Notes: generated by a model from the sequence alone, not told the origin. A stretch of 5,890 nucleotides of DNA from Planctomycetota bacterium (GCA_023261465.1 JAHFOW010000180.1:1-5890); one strand, 5' to 3'. Positions 1 to 5,366 are shown, counted from the first letter of the stretch. Translations and numbers: made by a program.

Positions 1-1
1 A

Positions 2-394
2 AAGGACGGGACGCCAGCCGCACAACCCATGAAACACGATGCTGATGTTAACGGAGCGGTGTTCAGCAAGTACGACTCCCTCATCCTCACCTGGAGTCGG
101 GATAAAACGGCACGGCTCTGGGATATACGTGTTGATGCCGATTTCCCGAAAGACCATTTATCCTTGTTGGTAGAGGTCGTTACCGGCACAAAGATGGACG
201 ATATGGGAAATGTAATGGCGTTGAATCAGGAAGAATGGCAGGGGCGCAAAAAGCGGTATAGCTCTATTGCCGAAAAACACCTCAGGACGTGTAAATACAA
301 AGACGCAAATATATATGTAAGACAGAAGCAATTCTGGGAAGGAAAGAAAGAATCATCTGCCACAGAGAGTACGGGGAGCGCGGAGAAGAAATGA
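2..394 (+). CDS. WD40-repeat protein, C-terminal part (5' end outside window)
   Basis: The reading frame is open from the left edge (position 2) to the TGA at 392-394, giving 130 residues. The ATG at 29 is an internal methionine, because the frame continues upstream as KDGTPAAQP. Residues about 10-41 form one WD40 repeat: a 'P-MKHDADV-GAVFS' strand, 'ILTWSRDKTARLWD' and the closing WD pair at 40-41. Such repeats build beta-propellers that act as protein-binding scaffolds; the partner cannot be told from here. After the last blade comes a helical tail of about 70 residues ('MDDMGNVMALNQEEW', 'IAEKHLRTCKYKDANIYVRQKQFWE'-like, positively charged), then a low-complexity Ser/Thr/Glu/Lys end. I recall this tail type from large WD40 proteins of anammox planctomycetes, but that is memory and not a search. 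The upstream blades and any N-terminal effector domain lie outside the window. Family call firm; function unknown. Confidence 0.88.
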   Translation, partial: KDGTPAAQPMKHDADVNGAVFSKYDSLILTWSRDKTARLWDIRVDADFPKDHLSLLVEVVTGTKMDDMGNVMALNQEEWQGRKKRYSSIAEKHLRTCKYKDANIYVRQKQFWEGKKESSATESTGSAEKK

Positions 395-450
395 GAAATT
401 ACATAACGCAGCATGGCCGTAACCAAAACCCCTGATCAAAAGGAAAACAA

Positions 451-505
451 CCCCCTAAGTCCCCCTTTTCGTTCGACTGAACGCTCACGACGAAGTCTAA
501 GGGGG
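451..505. repeat. C-tract/G-tract imperfect hairpin
   Basis: CCCCCT at 451-456 pairs with AGGGGG at 500-505, and the pairing continues imperfectly inward (AG 458-459 with CT 497-498). A second C tract sits at 461-465. The shape recalls the 'AAATCCCCCT...AGGGGGATTT' element near 5385-5430 in the same window, so these look like members of one dispersed family. It could act as a weak terminator for the WD40 gene, but no T run follows on the + strand. Confidence 0.5.
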
Positions 506-515
506 ATTTCAGAGT

Positions 516-543
516 GTCCCCCGCTGGCGGGGGCAGGGGGTGG
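516..543. repeat. C/G-rich hairpin repeat, left member of an inverted pair
   Basis: Arms CCCCCGC (518-524) and GCGGGGG (527-533) flank a TG loop. The first 18 bases, 516-533, recur exactly in inverse orientation at 741-758. The remainder is similar but not identical: CAGGGGGTGG here against TTCGGGGGGTGG in the other copy. Confidence 0.75.
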
Positions 544-610
544 AAAATTGAAGAACAACACGACGAACAATTACTCTCCGGGCGCAAGCCAGAAGATGAA
601 GTGTTCTTCT

Positions 611-690
611 CGTTCCAATGCCCTGCGTTGAAATGCAAGTGGTGGACGCTCAGCGTCCAGATCCGGGTTCCCACGCAGAGCATATAAACG
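611..690. repeat. Nested palindromic interspersed element
   Basis: An inner palindrome GGACGCT-C-AGCGTCC (644-658) is enclosed by an outer inverted pair: ATGCCCTGCG (618-627) against CGCAGAGCAT (674-683), with one mismatch. The ends CGTT (611-614) and AACG (687-690) also pair. A single strand of the block can therefore fold into a branched stem. The minus strand reads 'ATGCTCTGCGTGGGAAC', a phrase I associate with repeats scattered through anammox and related genomes (memory, unverified). No coding role is supported. Confidence 0.65.
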
Positions 691-728
691 AGCCAAACGG
701 ATGGCAGACACAATTGGAGAAGTTCTGT

Positions 729-758
729 CCACCCCCCGAACCCCCGCCAGCGGGGGAC
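729..758. repeat. C/G-rich hairpin repeat, right member of an inverted pair
   Basis: Arms CCCCCGC (741-747) and GCGGGGG (750-756) flank a CA loop. Positions 741-758 are the exact reverse complement of 516-533. With its partner it brackets a 243-base segment, in the manner of terminal inverted repeats. Confidence 0.75.
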
Positions 759-835
759 AAAGCGGGGTTAATCCGAACAAGGGGATTGTCTTTTGCATAC
801 ATTTCAACCAGCCGAACTGTTACGAAAATGGGGAT

Positions 836-844
836 AAGGTAGGG
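836..844 (+). promoter_or_regulatory. Ribosome binding site for the gene at 849
   Basis: AAGGTAGGG lies 4 bases before the ATG at 849, with its AAGG part about 9 bases away. It is a weak but usable purine-rich Shine-Dalgarno stretch and supports this start. Confidence 0.5.
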
Positions 845-848
845 AATC

Positions 849-1535
849 ATGGACAAAATTACTTATACCATACAATTGAAAGGCGGTAAAGAGTATACTC
901 TCGAGGTTGATCTTGATAGATCAAACCACATAGAATTGTCAAATAGCGAAACGCACGCATTCTGGACAAAATTAGACTATAATCAGTGCGCTAATTGTCC
1001 ACTTCAGGCAACGAAACGGAAATACTGCCCGGTCGCACTGGATATTGAAGAAATTGCAGGAAAATTTAAAGACGTCATTTCCATCGAACGGGCTGATGTG
1101 TGGGTACGTACGAAAGACCGGTCGTTTTTTAAAAATTGCGATGTCCAGGAAGCCTTAAAGTCCCTTTTTGGGCTTATCATGGCTTCCGGCAGTTGCCCTG
1201 TTCTTTCCCGGTTAAAACCATTAGCCTGCTTTCATCTGCCATTTGCCACCATCGAAGAGACCATCCAACACCTGGTGGGTATCTATCTTATCAAGCAGCA
1301 TTTAATTTACCGCGAAGGTGAAACTGCGCCTGACTGGGACTTGAAAGGTGTCGAAGAGCTTTATCAACAGTTGGAAACGGTTAACATACACCTGATGAAT
1401 CGCCTTCGGGATGCGTCCAATAAGGACGCCAATCTCAACGCCCTTTACCTGTTCGTAACGTTGACAACCCTTATTGCAACAGATATTCATGAAATGATCG
1501 GGGAGATCAACCCTATTCTGAGAAAATTTTTATAA
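849..1535 (+). CDS. Conserved-looking cysteine-containing protein, function unknown
   Basis: The product is 228 residues, cytosolic, with no signal peptide and no membrane helix. Residues 1-35 look like beta strands ('TIQLKGGKEYTLEVDLD'). A cysteine patch follows: C47-x2-C50-P-L and Y59-C60-P-V, then C97, and a hydrophobic stretch 'SGSCPVLSRLKPLACFHLPF' (113-132) with C116, C127 and H129. The C-terminal half is helical (about 134-155, 164-188, 192-215), amphipathic rather than membrane-spanning. CxxCP plus nearby Cys could bind a metal such as zinc or an Fe-S cluster, but the spacing matches no named motif I can defend. The pattern resembles uncharacterised DUF proteins of environmental bacteria, and I do not assign a DUF number. 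It appears monocistronic: upstream is a repeat-filled spacer, downstream a convergent gene. Codon use and the continuous fold-like composition make the gene convincing; its function is open. Confidence 0.88.
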   Translation: MDKITYTIQLKGGKEYTLEVDLDRSNHIELSNSETHAFWTKLDYNQCANCPLQATKRKYCPVALDIEEIAGKFKDVISIERADVWVRTKDRSFFKNCDVQEALKSLFGLIMASGSCPVLSRLKPLACFHLPFATIEETIQHLVGIYLIKQHLIYREGETAPDWDLKGVEELYQQLETVNIHLMNRLRDASNKDANLNALYLFVTLTTLIATDIHEMIGEINPILRKFL

Positions 1536-1584
1536 GGATTCCAATATCGAATATCGAAGTATAATAAAATATTTGATCCTGAAG

Positions 1585-1684
1585 AATGCTGAGATCGCAG
1601 AGGTTTATTAGATGACAGGCAGGAAAATTATGCAGTTTTTTGTGGTTTCTCTGCTTTCTCCGCACCCTTTGCGATGAACTATTT
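1585..1684. repeat. Short interspersed repeat, degenerate copy 1
   Basis: This stretch aligns in the same orientation with 5273-5367. GCTGAGATCGCAG (1588-1600) matches 5276-5288 with one change, GAAAATTATGCA (about 1622-1633) matches 5311-5323 with one base of length difference, and the right end 1658-1683 matches 5341-5366 with three changes in 26 by eye. The outermost left inverted-repeat bases present in copy 2 are eroded here. It sits between two convergent genes and shows no coding potential. Just upstream, 1547-1560 carries two tandem copies of a TATCGAA-like heptamer. Confidence 0.75.
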
Positions 1685-1688
1685 TACC

Positions 1689-2789
1689 TTATTTCATGTA
1701 GTACGTGACCTTGATCTGCTGAGGCACTGCGACGTTAACTGAAATATGCCGCTCATTTTTTACAAACCAATATGGGGTGTTATCGGAAGAAGGCACCGTT
1801 TCATTACTCAAATCCCAGCCGAGACGGCTGAGTTCTTCCTGATAAAATCGAACAATTTCTTTTTGCCCTGCGGATGTTTTGAGAACGAGCGTAACATATT
1901 GACAACCTGTGGTTTCATTTGCAATTGGCTGCACGAACGTCCTCTCCTTTACCGCGTCAGGGTACAGGGGAATTTCCTGGTTAGCGATTGACCGGAGATG
2001 TAAAATACGCAGGGTAACCGGCGCATAATCACAGAAAGGCCACCCGACAACAGCAACAAATGCAATAACTGCCCAGGGCGCTTTCGGCAACCAGCCCTTC
2101 CGCGACACAAAGGTAACCACTTTCGTTACTATAAAAACAGGCACAATAAATATAACCACAAACCAGAAAGTGAAAAAATAGACTATAGACCCTCCCTTCC
2201 ACAGAAGAAGCATCGAATTAAACAAAAGAGCGATAGCAATGCCAAGTACGATACCAAAGAGCACCTGCCGTATTTGCCGTCTTGTTGCAAAACTTACCAA
2301 AAACCTCTCGATAACGGGAATGTCTCTTATGGGTCTGACGATGGCCAGCCGGTCGCTTTGCACTTTGGGAATCTTTACAACAAGAGCGGCAAATAAAATT
2401 AAAAAATGCGGAATAGCCGGCAGGTAAAATGTAGTAAAAAAACTGATTACAGAAGCGCTTGTTTTGAATTTGCCCGGGAAGATATAGCGTGACAGGATAA
2501 AATCAGACAGATTAAAAATTAAAGGAACCACAACGGAAACCAAAATGAGCCATCGTGCCCACCGCTTTAAAAAAACCAAACCGATTCCACCTATCGCATA
2601 ACAAATATCTACGGGAATCATTACTACGACAAAGGTTGTCGTTTGCCAATCTATTCTGAGAGATTTTGCAAGGAATAAGGCAGATAAATAAAAAAAGTTC
2701 TGCCCCAGAAAAAGACTGCACAAGGCATATATAACCAACATTGAACCGAACAATCTGGGCTTAATCACAATCTCCCGGCCTTTAATCAA
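1689..2789 (-). CDS. Multi-pass inner-membrane protein with C-terminal extracytoplasmic domain, function unknown
   Basis: The product is 366 residues. Hydrophobic helices lie at about 12-35, 50-74, 79-101, 117-140, 177-197, 202-222 and 238-258, so seven membrane passes are likely. Loops are positively charged at about 75-79 ('KRWAR') and 141-175. From about 270 to the end lies a soluble domain: 'LYPDAV', a beta strand (298-304), a helix 'EIVRFYQEELSRLGW' (311-325), then further strands. This beta-alpha-beta pattern, with a small 'FY.EEL...GW' helix, is seen in many short exported domains of unknown role. No transporter or enzyme signature is visible. The longest frame starts at TTG (2789-2787) without a Shine-Dalgarno sequence; a stop codon lies in frame at 2810-2808. 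GTG at residue 8 (preceded by GGGAG only 3 bases away) and ATG at residue 17 are alternatives, so the true start is uncertain. The gene stands alone, converging on the one at 849. Confidence 0.82.
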   Translation of the reverse strand: MIKGREIVIKPRLFGSMLVIYALCSLFLGQNFFYLSALFLAKSLRIDWQTTTFVVVMIPVDICYAIGGIGLVFLKRWARWLILVSVVVPLIFNLSDFILSRYIFPGKFKTSASVISFFTTFYLPAIPHFLILFAALVVKIPKVQSDRLAIVRPIRDIPVIERFLVSFATRRQIRQVLFGIVLGIAIALLFNSMLLLWKGGSIVYFFTFWFVVIFIVPVFIVTKVVTFVSRKGWLPKAPWAVIAFVAVVGWPFCDYAPVTLRILHLRSIANQEIPLYPDAVKERTFVQPIANETTGCQYVTLVLKTSAGQKEIVRFYQEELSRLGWDLSNETVPSSDNTPYWFVKNERHISVNVAVPQQIKVTYYMK

Positions 2790-2928
2790 GGAAAATTTTA
2801 ACTTATTTTATAATCGGGTAAAAATGTCAGGTTATCCCCTTTGGCAAAGTGGTATTTTTCAATGGGTATGGGGTTAAACCTCATTTGTTGACTCATATAT
2901 CGTTTCATTAAAATATTTACAGTTTATT

Positions 2929-3007
2929 GTCGTTGCGAACGACAGTGAAGCAATTTTAGCCTCTGCACTACAAGAGATTGATTCGTCACGCCGTTCCTCG
3001 CAATGAC
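2929..3007. repeat. REP-like imperfect palindrome
   Basis: GTCGTTGCGAACGACAGTGA on the left pairs with the reverse complement of the right end, GTCATTGCGAGGAACGGCGTGA. The inner parts also pair (AGCAAT with ATTGATT, then a loop near 2955-2970). Sequences of the type 'GTCATTGCGAGG..CGAAGCAATCT' are dispersed extragenic palindromes in many bacteria (established as a general class; family membership here is by eye). It lies about 140 bases upstream of the membrane-protein gene. Confidence 0.75.
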
Positions 3008-3009
3008 AT

Positions 3010-3038
3010 TTGTACGGTATACTTTTGTCTGATATACT
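3010..3038 (+). promoter_or_regulatory. Possible sigma-70 promoter
   Basis: TTGTAC (3010-3015) and TATACT (3033-3038) are separated by 17 bases. The -10 box is good (5 of 6) but the -35 box matches only at TTG. A second TATACT overlaps at 3038-3043. No gene follows closely, so its meaning is unclear. Confidence 0.25.
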
Positions 3039-3139
3039 ATACTAATAACCATTGAAGATGCTGTCAATCTCTTCCTCTATAATTTTTATGTCCGTTATTT
3101 ATGAGGGATTTTCTATTTTCAGAAGTCAGCAAAGTATGT

Positions 3140-3169
3140 TTGACGTCAACTATTGTTTTTAATTATATT
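3140..3169 (+). promoter_or_regulatory. Promoter-like site with a palindrome over the -35 box
   Basis: TTGACG (3140-3145, 5 of 6 to consensus) and TATATT (3164-3169, 5 of 6) are 18 bases apart. The perfect palindrome TTGACGTCAA (3140-3149) covers the -35 element, as a repressor or activator site might. Transcription would start near 3176 and run into the stem-loop at 3229-3282, making an RNA of about 100 bases with no open reading frame of note. This rests on sequence pattern only. Confidence 0.4.
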
Positions 3170-3219
3170 GTTATTTTCTGTTGTATTTATTTTGTTTCTG
3201 TGGTATATTTTGGTTTGTT

Positions 3220-3346
3220 GTTACTTTTAAAGGCTTCGCTCATGTGTACCTTTCCTAAGTATGCCTGAGATAAGCCTTTTTTATTTCTTAATGATAGAAA
3301 ACCAATGAGCCGTTAGCAATCCTGTGGGGATTGTGTTACTTTTAAA
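3220..3346. repeat. 12-bp direct repeat pair GTTACTTTTAAA
   Basis: Exact copies lie at 3220-3231 and 3335-3346. The 103 bases between them contain most of the long stem-loop and a smaller hairpin (CAATCC-TGTG-GGATTG, within about 3317-3333). The pair could be a target-site duplication around a small insertion or a simple duplication; no terminal inverted repeats are visible inside it. Confidence 0.5.
3229..3282 (+). terminator. Long stem-loop with T run (terminator-like)
   Basis: AAAGGCTT (3229-3236) pairs fully with AAGCCTTT (3272-3279). A 2-by-2 internal loop follows, then CTCA (3239-3242) with TGAG (3266-3269), then TAC (3247-3249) with GTA (3259-3261) through wobble pairs, and a nine-base loop (3250-3258). 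A run of six T (3277-3282) closes it. On the + strand this resembles an intrinsic terminator with an extended stem. It could end a short RNA from the promoter-like site at 3140-3169, since no coding gene upstream reads toward it. Confidence 0.5.
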
Positions 3347-3393
3347 CAATGGTCATATTTTTTGATAAGCTGAGATACAGGAAACCATAATAC

Positions 3394-3407
3394 ATGATAC
3401 ATATCAT
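3394..3407. promoter_or_regulatory. 14-bp palindrome, possible operator
   Basis: ATGATA-CA-TATCAT is a perfect palindrome in an AT-rich context, about 260 bases upstream of the zinc-ribbon gene. It is short enough to occur by chance in such composition. Confidence 0.25.
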
Positions 3408-3494
3408 ATCCAAACACATCAGTAGGGTTTTTACAAAATCAACGAGCCTTCGGCTGAGCATTTGAGGGGCAACGACTTCTGTCTGCTCTCATTA

Positions 3495-3513
3495 TGCACC
3501 CATAAAGGGTGCA
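3495..3513. other. 7-bp perfect stem-loop
   Basis: TGCACCC (3495-3501), loop ATAAA, GGGTGCA (3507-3513). No T run follows on either strand, so a terminator role is doubtful. It may be a small dispersed palindrome or part of the leader region of the zinc-ribbon gene. Confidence 0.5.
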
Positions 3514-3610
3514 GCTACCAAAAAAATTCCTGAAACTTAAATTGAGCATTTGGCTACTTTTATTGTCCTAAAGCAACCGGGTGTTTTTGGATTATTTTTT
3601 TAATATTTCA

Positions 3611-3639
3611 TTAACCACGAATAATCGTGAATTTATATT
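3611..3639 (+). promoter_or_regulatory. Probable promoter of the zinc-ribbon gene
   Basis: TTAACC (3611-3616, 4 of 6) and TATATT (3634-3639, 5 of 6) are spaced 17 bases apart, 31 bases before the start codon at 3670. A small palindrome CACGA-ATAA-TCGTG (3616-3629) lies in the spacer and could bind a regulator. The predicted start of transcription near 3645 leaves a short leader holding the ribosome binding site. Confidence 0.4.
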
Positions 3640-3655
3640 ACATTTTTTACTAAAG

Positions 3656-3662
3656 AAAGGAG
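3656..3662 (+). promoter_or_regulatory. Ribosome binding site deciding among three ATGs
   Basis: AAAGGAG precedes three ATG codons at 3666, 3670 and 3674, each in a different frame, at distances of 3, 7 and 11 bases. The 7-base spacing to 3670 is the best and selects the 92-residue zinc-ribbon frame. Confidence 0.75.
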
Positions 3663-3669
3663 ATTATGA

Positions 3670-3948
3670 ATGAATGCATTTTTTATATGCCCCAAATGCG
3701 GTAATGATAAAGAGTTTAATGTTTTTACCAGCAGCTTCCAGGCTATCAGGCAGTCGCCTGAGCTTGGCAAGCGTATCGAAGAAAGCGATAGCCTGCCCAG
3801 TTTGCGGCAAAACGACACTTACATTGAATGCAAGTGTTGCTTTCAAAGGATCGAGCATGATAGCGCTGCGGCGACTGGAAAACGATATATCCAGATGACC
3901 CAAAAACTTCTCAAGGCACAGCGTACCCTGCAAAGCAACACCATGTAG
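3670..3948 (+). CDS. Small zinc-ribbon protein, function unknown
   Basis: The product is 92 residues, without a signal peptide or membrane helix. The N-terminus has C7-P-K-C10-G-N, and a second knuckle C54-K-C56-C57 follows 44 residues later. C7/C10/C54/C57 give the four ligands of a typical zinc ribbon, with C56 extra. Between them is a polar linker (11-50) and after them a lysine-rich helix (71-88, 'KRYIQMTQKLLKAQRTLQ'). Zinc ribbons of this size bind nucleic acid or protein partners; which one cannot be told here. The start is supported by AAAGGAG seven bases upstream. A frame shifted by one base (3674-3898) encodes a peptide with CPVCGKT and is open for 74 codons; I regard it as a shadow because the 3670 frame has a complete ligand set and better spacing. 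The gene is preceded by a very long non-coding region and converges on rtcA. Confidence 0.72.
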   Translation: MNAFFICPKCGNDKEFNVFTSSFQAIRQSPELGKRIEESDSLPSLRQNDTYIECKCCFQRIEHDSAAATGKRYIQMTQKLLKAQRTLQSNTM

Positions 3949-3977
3949 TTTTTAACACTTCATAAGCCACAGAATAA

Positions 3978-4012
3978 TCTTGAAAAGGTTCCCGCAAAAG
4001 ACCTTTTCAAGA
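3978..4012. terminator. 12-bp perfect stem-loop between convergent genes
   Basis: TCTTGAAAAGGT (3978-3989) and ACCTTTTCAAGA (4001-4012) are exact reverse complements around an 11-base loop. It lies 30 bases after the zinc-ribbon stop codon and about 90 bases past the rtcA stop on the other strand, where a bidirectional terminator would be expected. Neither side has a clean T run, so termination is inferred mainly from position. Confidence 0.5.
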
Positions 4013-4102
4013 AACGTGGACGCACAACAAACCGAACCAGAACAAATCCAAATCAGGCAAGCAGGAAATTAAAATTTCAGATTTCTGATTTGCGATTTTT
4101 CT

Positions 4103-5146
4103 TTACGCCTTCCTGCTTATTGTTACAGTTCCTTCTCCATCAGGTACTCCAGAAACATCGACAGTTACCGGAAGAAATAGCTTTACAATTTCAATATTGG
4201 TGAGCAGGTGTTGCGTAACTTTTGGCGTAACGAAAGATGATGTACCCCAGGCAAGGGCAAGGGGAATGATGAGTTGGTCGGCAAGGTGTTCATCAACAAC
4301 GCCCTTTGTTTTGAGAAAATAGTGGAATTCTTTACATGCCTCATCGGCTACGGTTTCAGCACGTTTACCGATACCGCCAAGACTGAAATAACAACACTGG
4401 CTGTGTTCAAACTTTCCTAACAGGAGGAGCATGGTCCCCTTCCCAAAAGCAGGGGCATCCTCCAGTGATATTTCATGATATATGCCATGTTCTGAAAGTC
4501 TTTTCGCTGCCTGTGATTGCTGACGCTGAGCAATTGACATATCCAGATTGCTTGCCATAGATATTCCATTCACATGAATAAGCCTTCCCCGGTCTTCAAT
4601 GTTTAAGGGATGCAACAGGCCGACGGGCGCTATTTTGACAAAAATCTCTCCGCCACCCTGAGGAAAAAATCCAGCCCTGACGGTTTGTATCTCTGCATGA
4701 AAACCGATGTGTTTCAGATAAAATAACCATTGGAGCTTTAGATAGTCGACACACGGACTATGATTAACATGTGTGCCGCCGGTAATAATCACTGATGAAG
4801 GTTTGCTTTGTAAACTGAGCGGGTAGAAGACCGTCTGTAATACGAGAGACACAGAACCTGCGGTTCCGATGTTCAGATGATATGAACCTGGCTGTATCTG
4901 GCCGGGATAAAATATCAGGTCGGTCGAGCGGAGTTGATTTCCCGCAACTTCGGCATTACAAATCTGCGCAGTTGCATTTACCGCCTGAAGATGCTGGTAA
5001 CTGAGTCCCGGCACTTTTCTCTTTACACGGATGCTGTATATCTCAAACGGCCTTTTCGTAATAGCCGATAAAGAAAGGGCAGTGCGCAGGATTTGCCCGC
5101 CGCCTTCGCCAAGAGAACCGTTGATTTTTATAATATCTTCACCCAT
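4103..5146 (-). CDS. rtcA: RNA 3'-terminal phosphate cyclase
   Basis: RtcA converts an RNA 3'-phosphate end to a 2',3'-cyclic phosphate using ATP, through an enzyme-AMP intermediate on histidine; it acts in RNA end repair in the cytosol. The 347 residues match the family's usual length (about 340). Visible signatures are GSLGEGGGQILRTALSLSA (10-28), VPGLSYQHLQAV (45-56), GTAGSVSLVLQ (94-104), GGTHVNHSPCVDYL (123-136), FPQGGGE (161-167) and DEHLADQL (285-292), with H287 at the place of the adenylated catalytic histidine (His309 in E. coli RtcA). The glycine-rich and catalytic motifs are intact, so the enzyme should be active. The ATG at 5146 is the first start after an in-frame stop; AAGG about 10 bases upstream is a weak ribosome binding site. 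In many bacteria rtcA sits with rtcB and the sigma-54 activator rtcR; here neither is adjacent. The upstream cytochrome gene is co-oriented but separated by a terminator. Confidence 0.97.
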   Translation of the reverse strand: MGEDIIKINGSLGEGGGQILRTALSLSAITKRPFEIYSIRVKRKVPGLSYQHLQAVNATAQICNAEVAGNQLRSTDLIFYPGQIQPGSYHLNIGTAGSVSLVLQTVFYPLSLQSKPSSVIITGGTHVNHSPCVDYLKLQWLFYLKHIGFHAEIQTVRAGFFPQGGGEIFVKIAPVGLLHPLNIEDRGRLIHVNGISMASNLDMSIAQRQQSQAAKRLSEHGIYHEISLEDAPAFGKGTMLLLLGKFEHSQCCYFSLGGIGKRAETVADEACKEFHYFLKTKGVVDEHLADQLIIPLALAWGTSSFVTPKVTQHLLTNIEIVKLFLPVTVDVSGVPDGEGTVTISRKA

Positions 5147-5210
5147 CCGGGGATAACCTTCAGTTTTTGATTACAGGAGATTCCAGGCGCGACTACACCG
5201 CAACCAAATC

Positions 5211-5225
5211 CCCCTTAAAAAGGGG
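5211..5225. repeat. C-tract hairpin CCCCTT-AAA-AAGGGG
   Basis: CCCCTT (5211-5216) and AAGGGG (5220-5225) pair around an AAA loop, within the phrase AAATCCCCCTTAAAAAGGGG. It belongs to the same style of C-tract palindrome as those at 451-505 and 5385-5430, and lies in the upstream region of rtcA. Confidence 0.6.
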
Positions 5226-5264
5226 AATCAATGGGGATGTAAAAAAACGTAACAGTTCAGCCCA

Positions 5265-5366
5265 TCGCAGAGAACGCTGAGACCGCAGCGGATATGATAG
5301 CAGATAAACAGAAAAATTATGCAAAATTTTCTCTTTATTTCTCCGCGCCCTCTGCGGTGAACTATT
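5265..5366. repeat. Short interspersed repeat with terminal inverted repeats, copy 2
   Basis: The left end TCGCAGAGAACGCTGAGA (5265-5282) and the reverse complement of the right end (5340-5357), CCGCAGAGGGCGCGGAGA, agree at 14 of 18 bases. The middle is AT-rich and non-coding. A diverged copy in the same orientation lies at 1585-1684. The size (about 100 bases), the inverted ends and the lack of coding capacity fit a MITE-like or REP-type element that would be moved by another locus; no transposase is in the window. Confidence 0.7.

Larger units (their letters stand above)
395..848. other. Non-coding repeat-rich spacer
   Basis: These 454 bases lie between the WD40 gene and the next + strand gene. 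Short open frames exist on both strands, but they run through inverted repeats, lack ribosome binding sites and encode Pro/Gly/Arg-rich sequence without family features, so I call none of them. The spacer holds a C-tract/G-tract imperfect hairpin (451-505), an inverted pair of C/G-rich motifs (516-543 and 729-758) and, between them, a nested palindromic element (611-690). No convincing sigma-70 promoter was found before the gene at 849. Confidence 0.75.
2790..3669. other. Long AT-rich intergenic region without a convincing gene
   Basis: These 880 bases separate the divergently transcribed membrane-protein and zinc-ribbon genes. No frame has both length and a ribosome binding site. The region holds a REP-like palindrome (2929-3007), two promoter-like sites (3010-3038 and 3140-3169), a T/G-rich stretch of about 80 bases (3150-3228), a long stem-loop with T run (3229-3282), a 12-bp direct repeat (3220-3231 and 3335-3346), palindromes at 3394-3407 and 3495-3513, and a 10-bp direct repeat TGAGCATTTG (3455-3464 and 3543-3552). 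Such length is more than two simple promoters need. Confidence 0.7.

Noticed and set aside
399..713. Minus-strand open frame of about 104 codons, and overlapping + strand frames in 413-842
   Set aside because: They run through inverted C/G-rich repeats, have no ribosome binding sites and encode composition typical of translated repeats.
2800..2840. CTGACA and TAAAAT before the membrane-protein gene as a promoter
   Set aside because: The hexamers are only 14 bases apart, too close for a sigma-70 promoter.
2929..3007. CRISPR or tRNA-like structure
   Set aside because: There is one imperfect palindrome with no repeated units or cloverleaf; a REP-type element explains it.
3290..3560. Riboswitch-like structure upstream of the zinc-ribbon gene
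   Set aside because: Only short separate hairpins were found; no conserved core of the riboswitch classes I know could be matched.
3674..3898. A 74-codon + strand frame with CPVCGKT
   Set aside because: Shadow of the zinc-ribbon frame; spacing to the ribosome binding site is poorer and it has only one CxxC pair. Kept as a remark in the findings.
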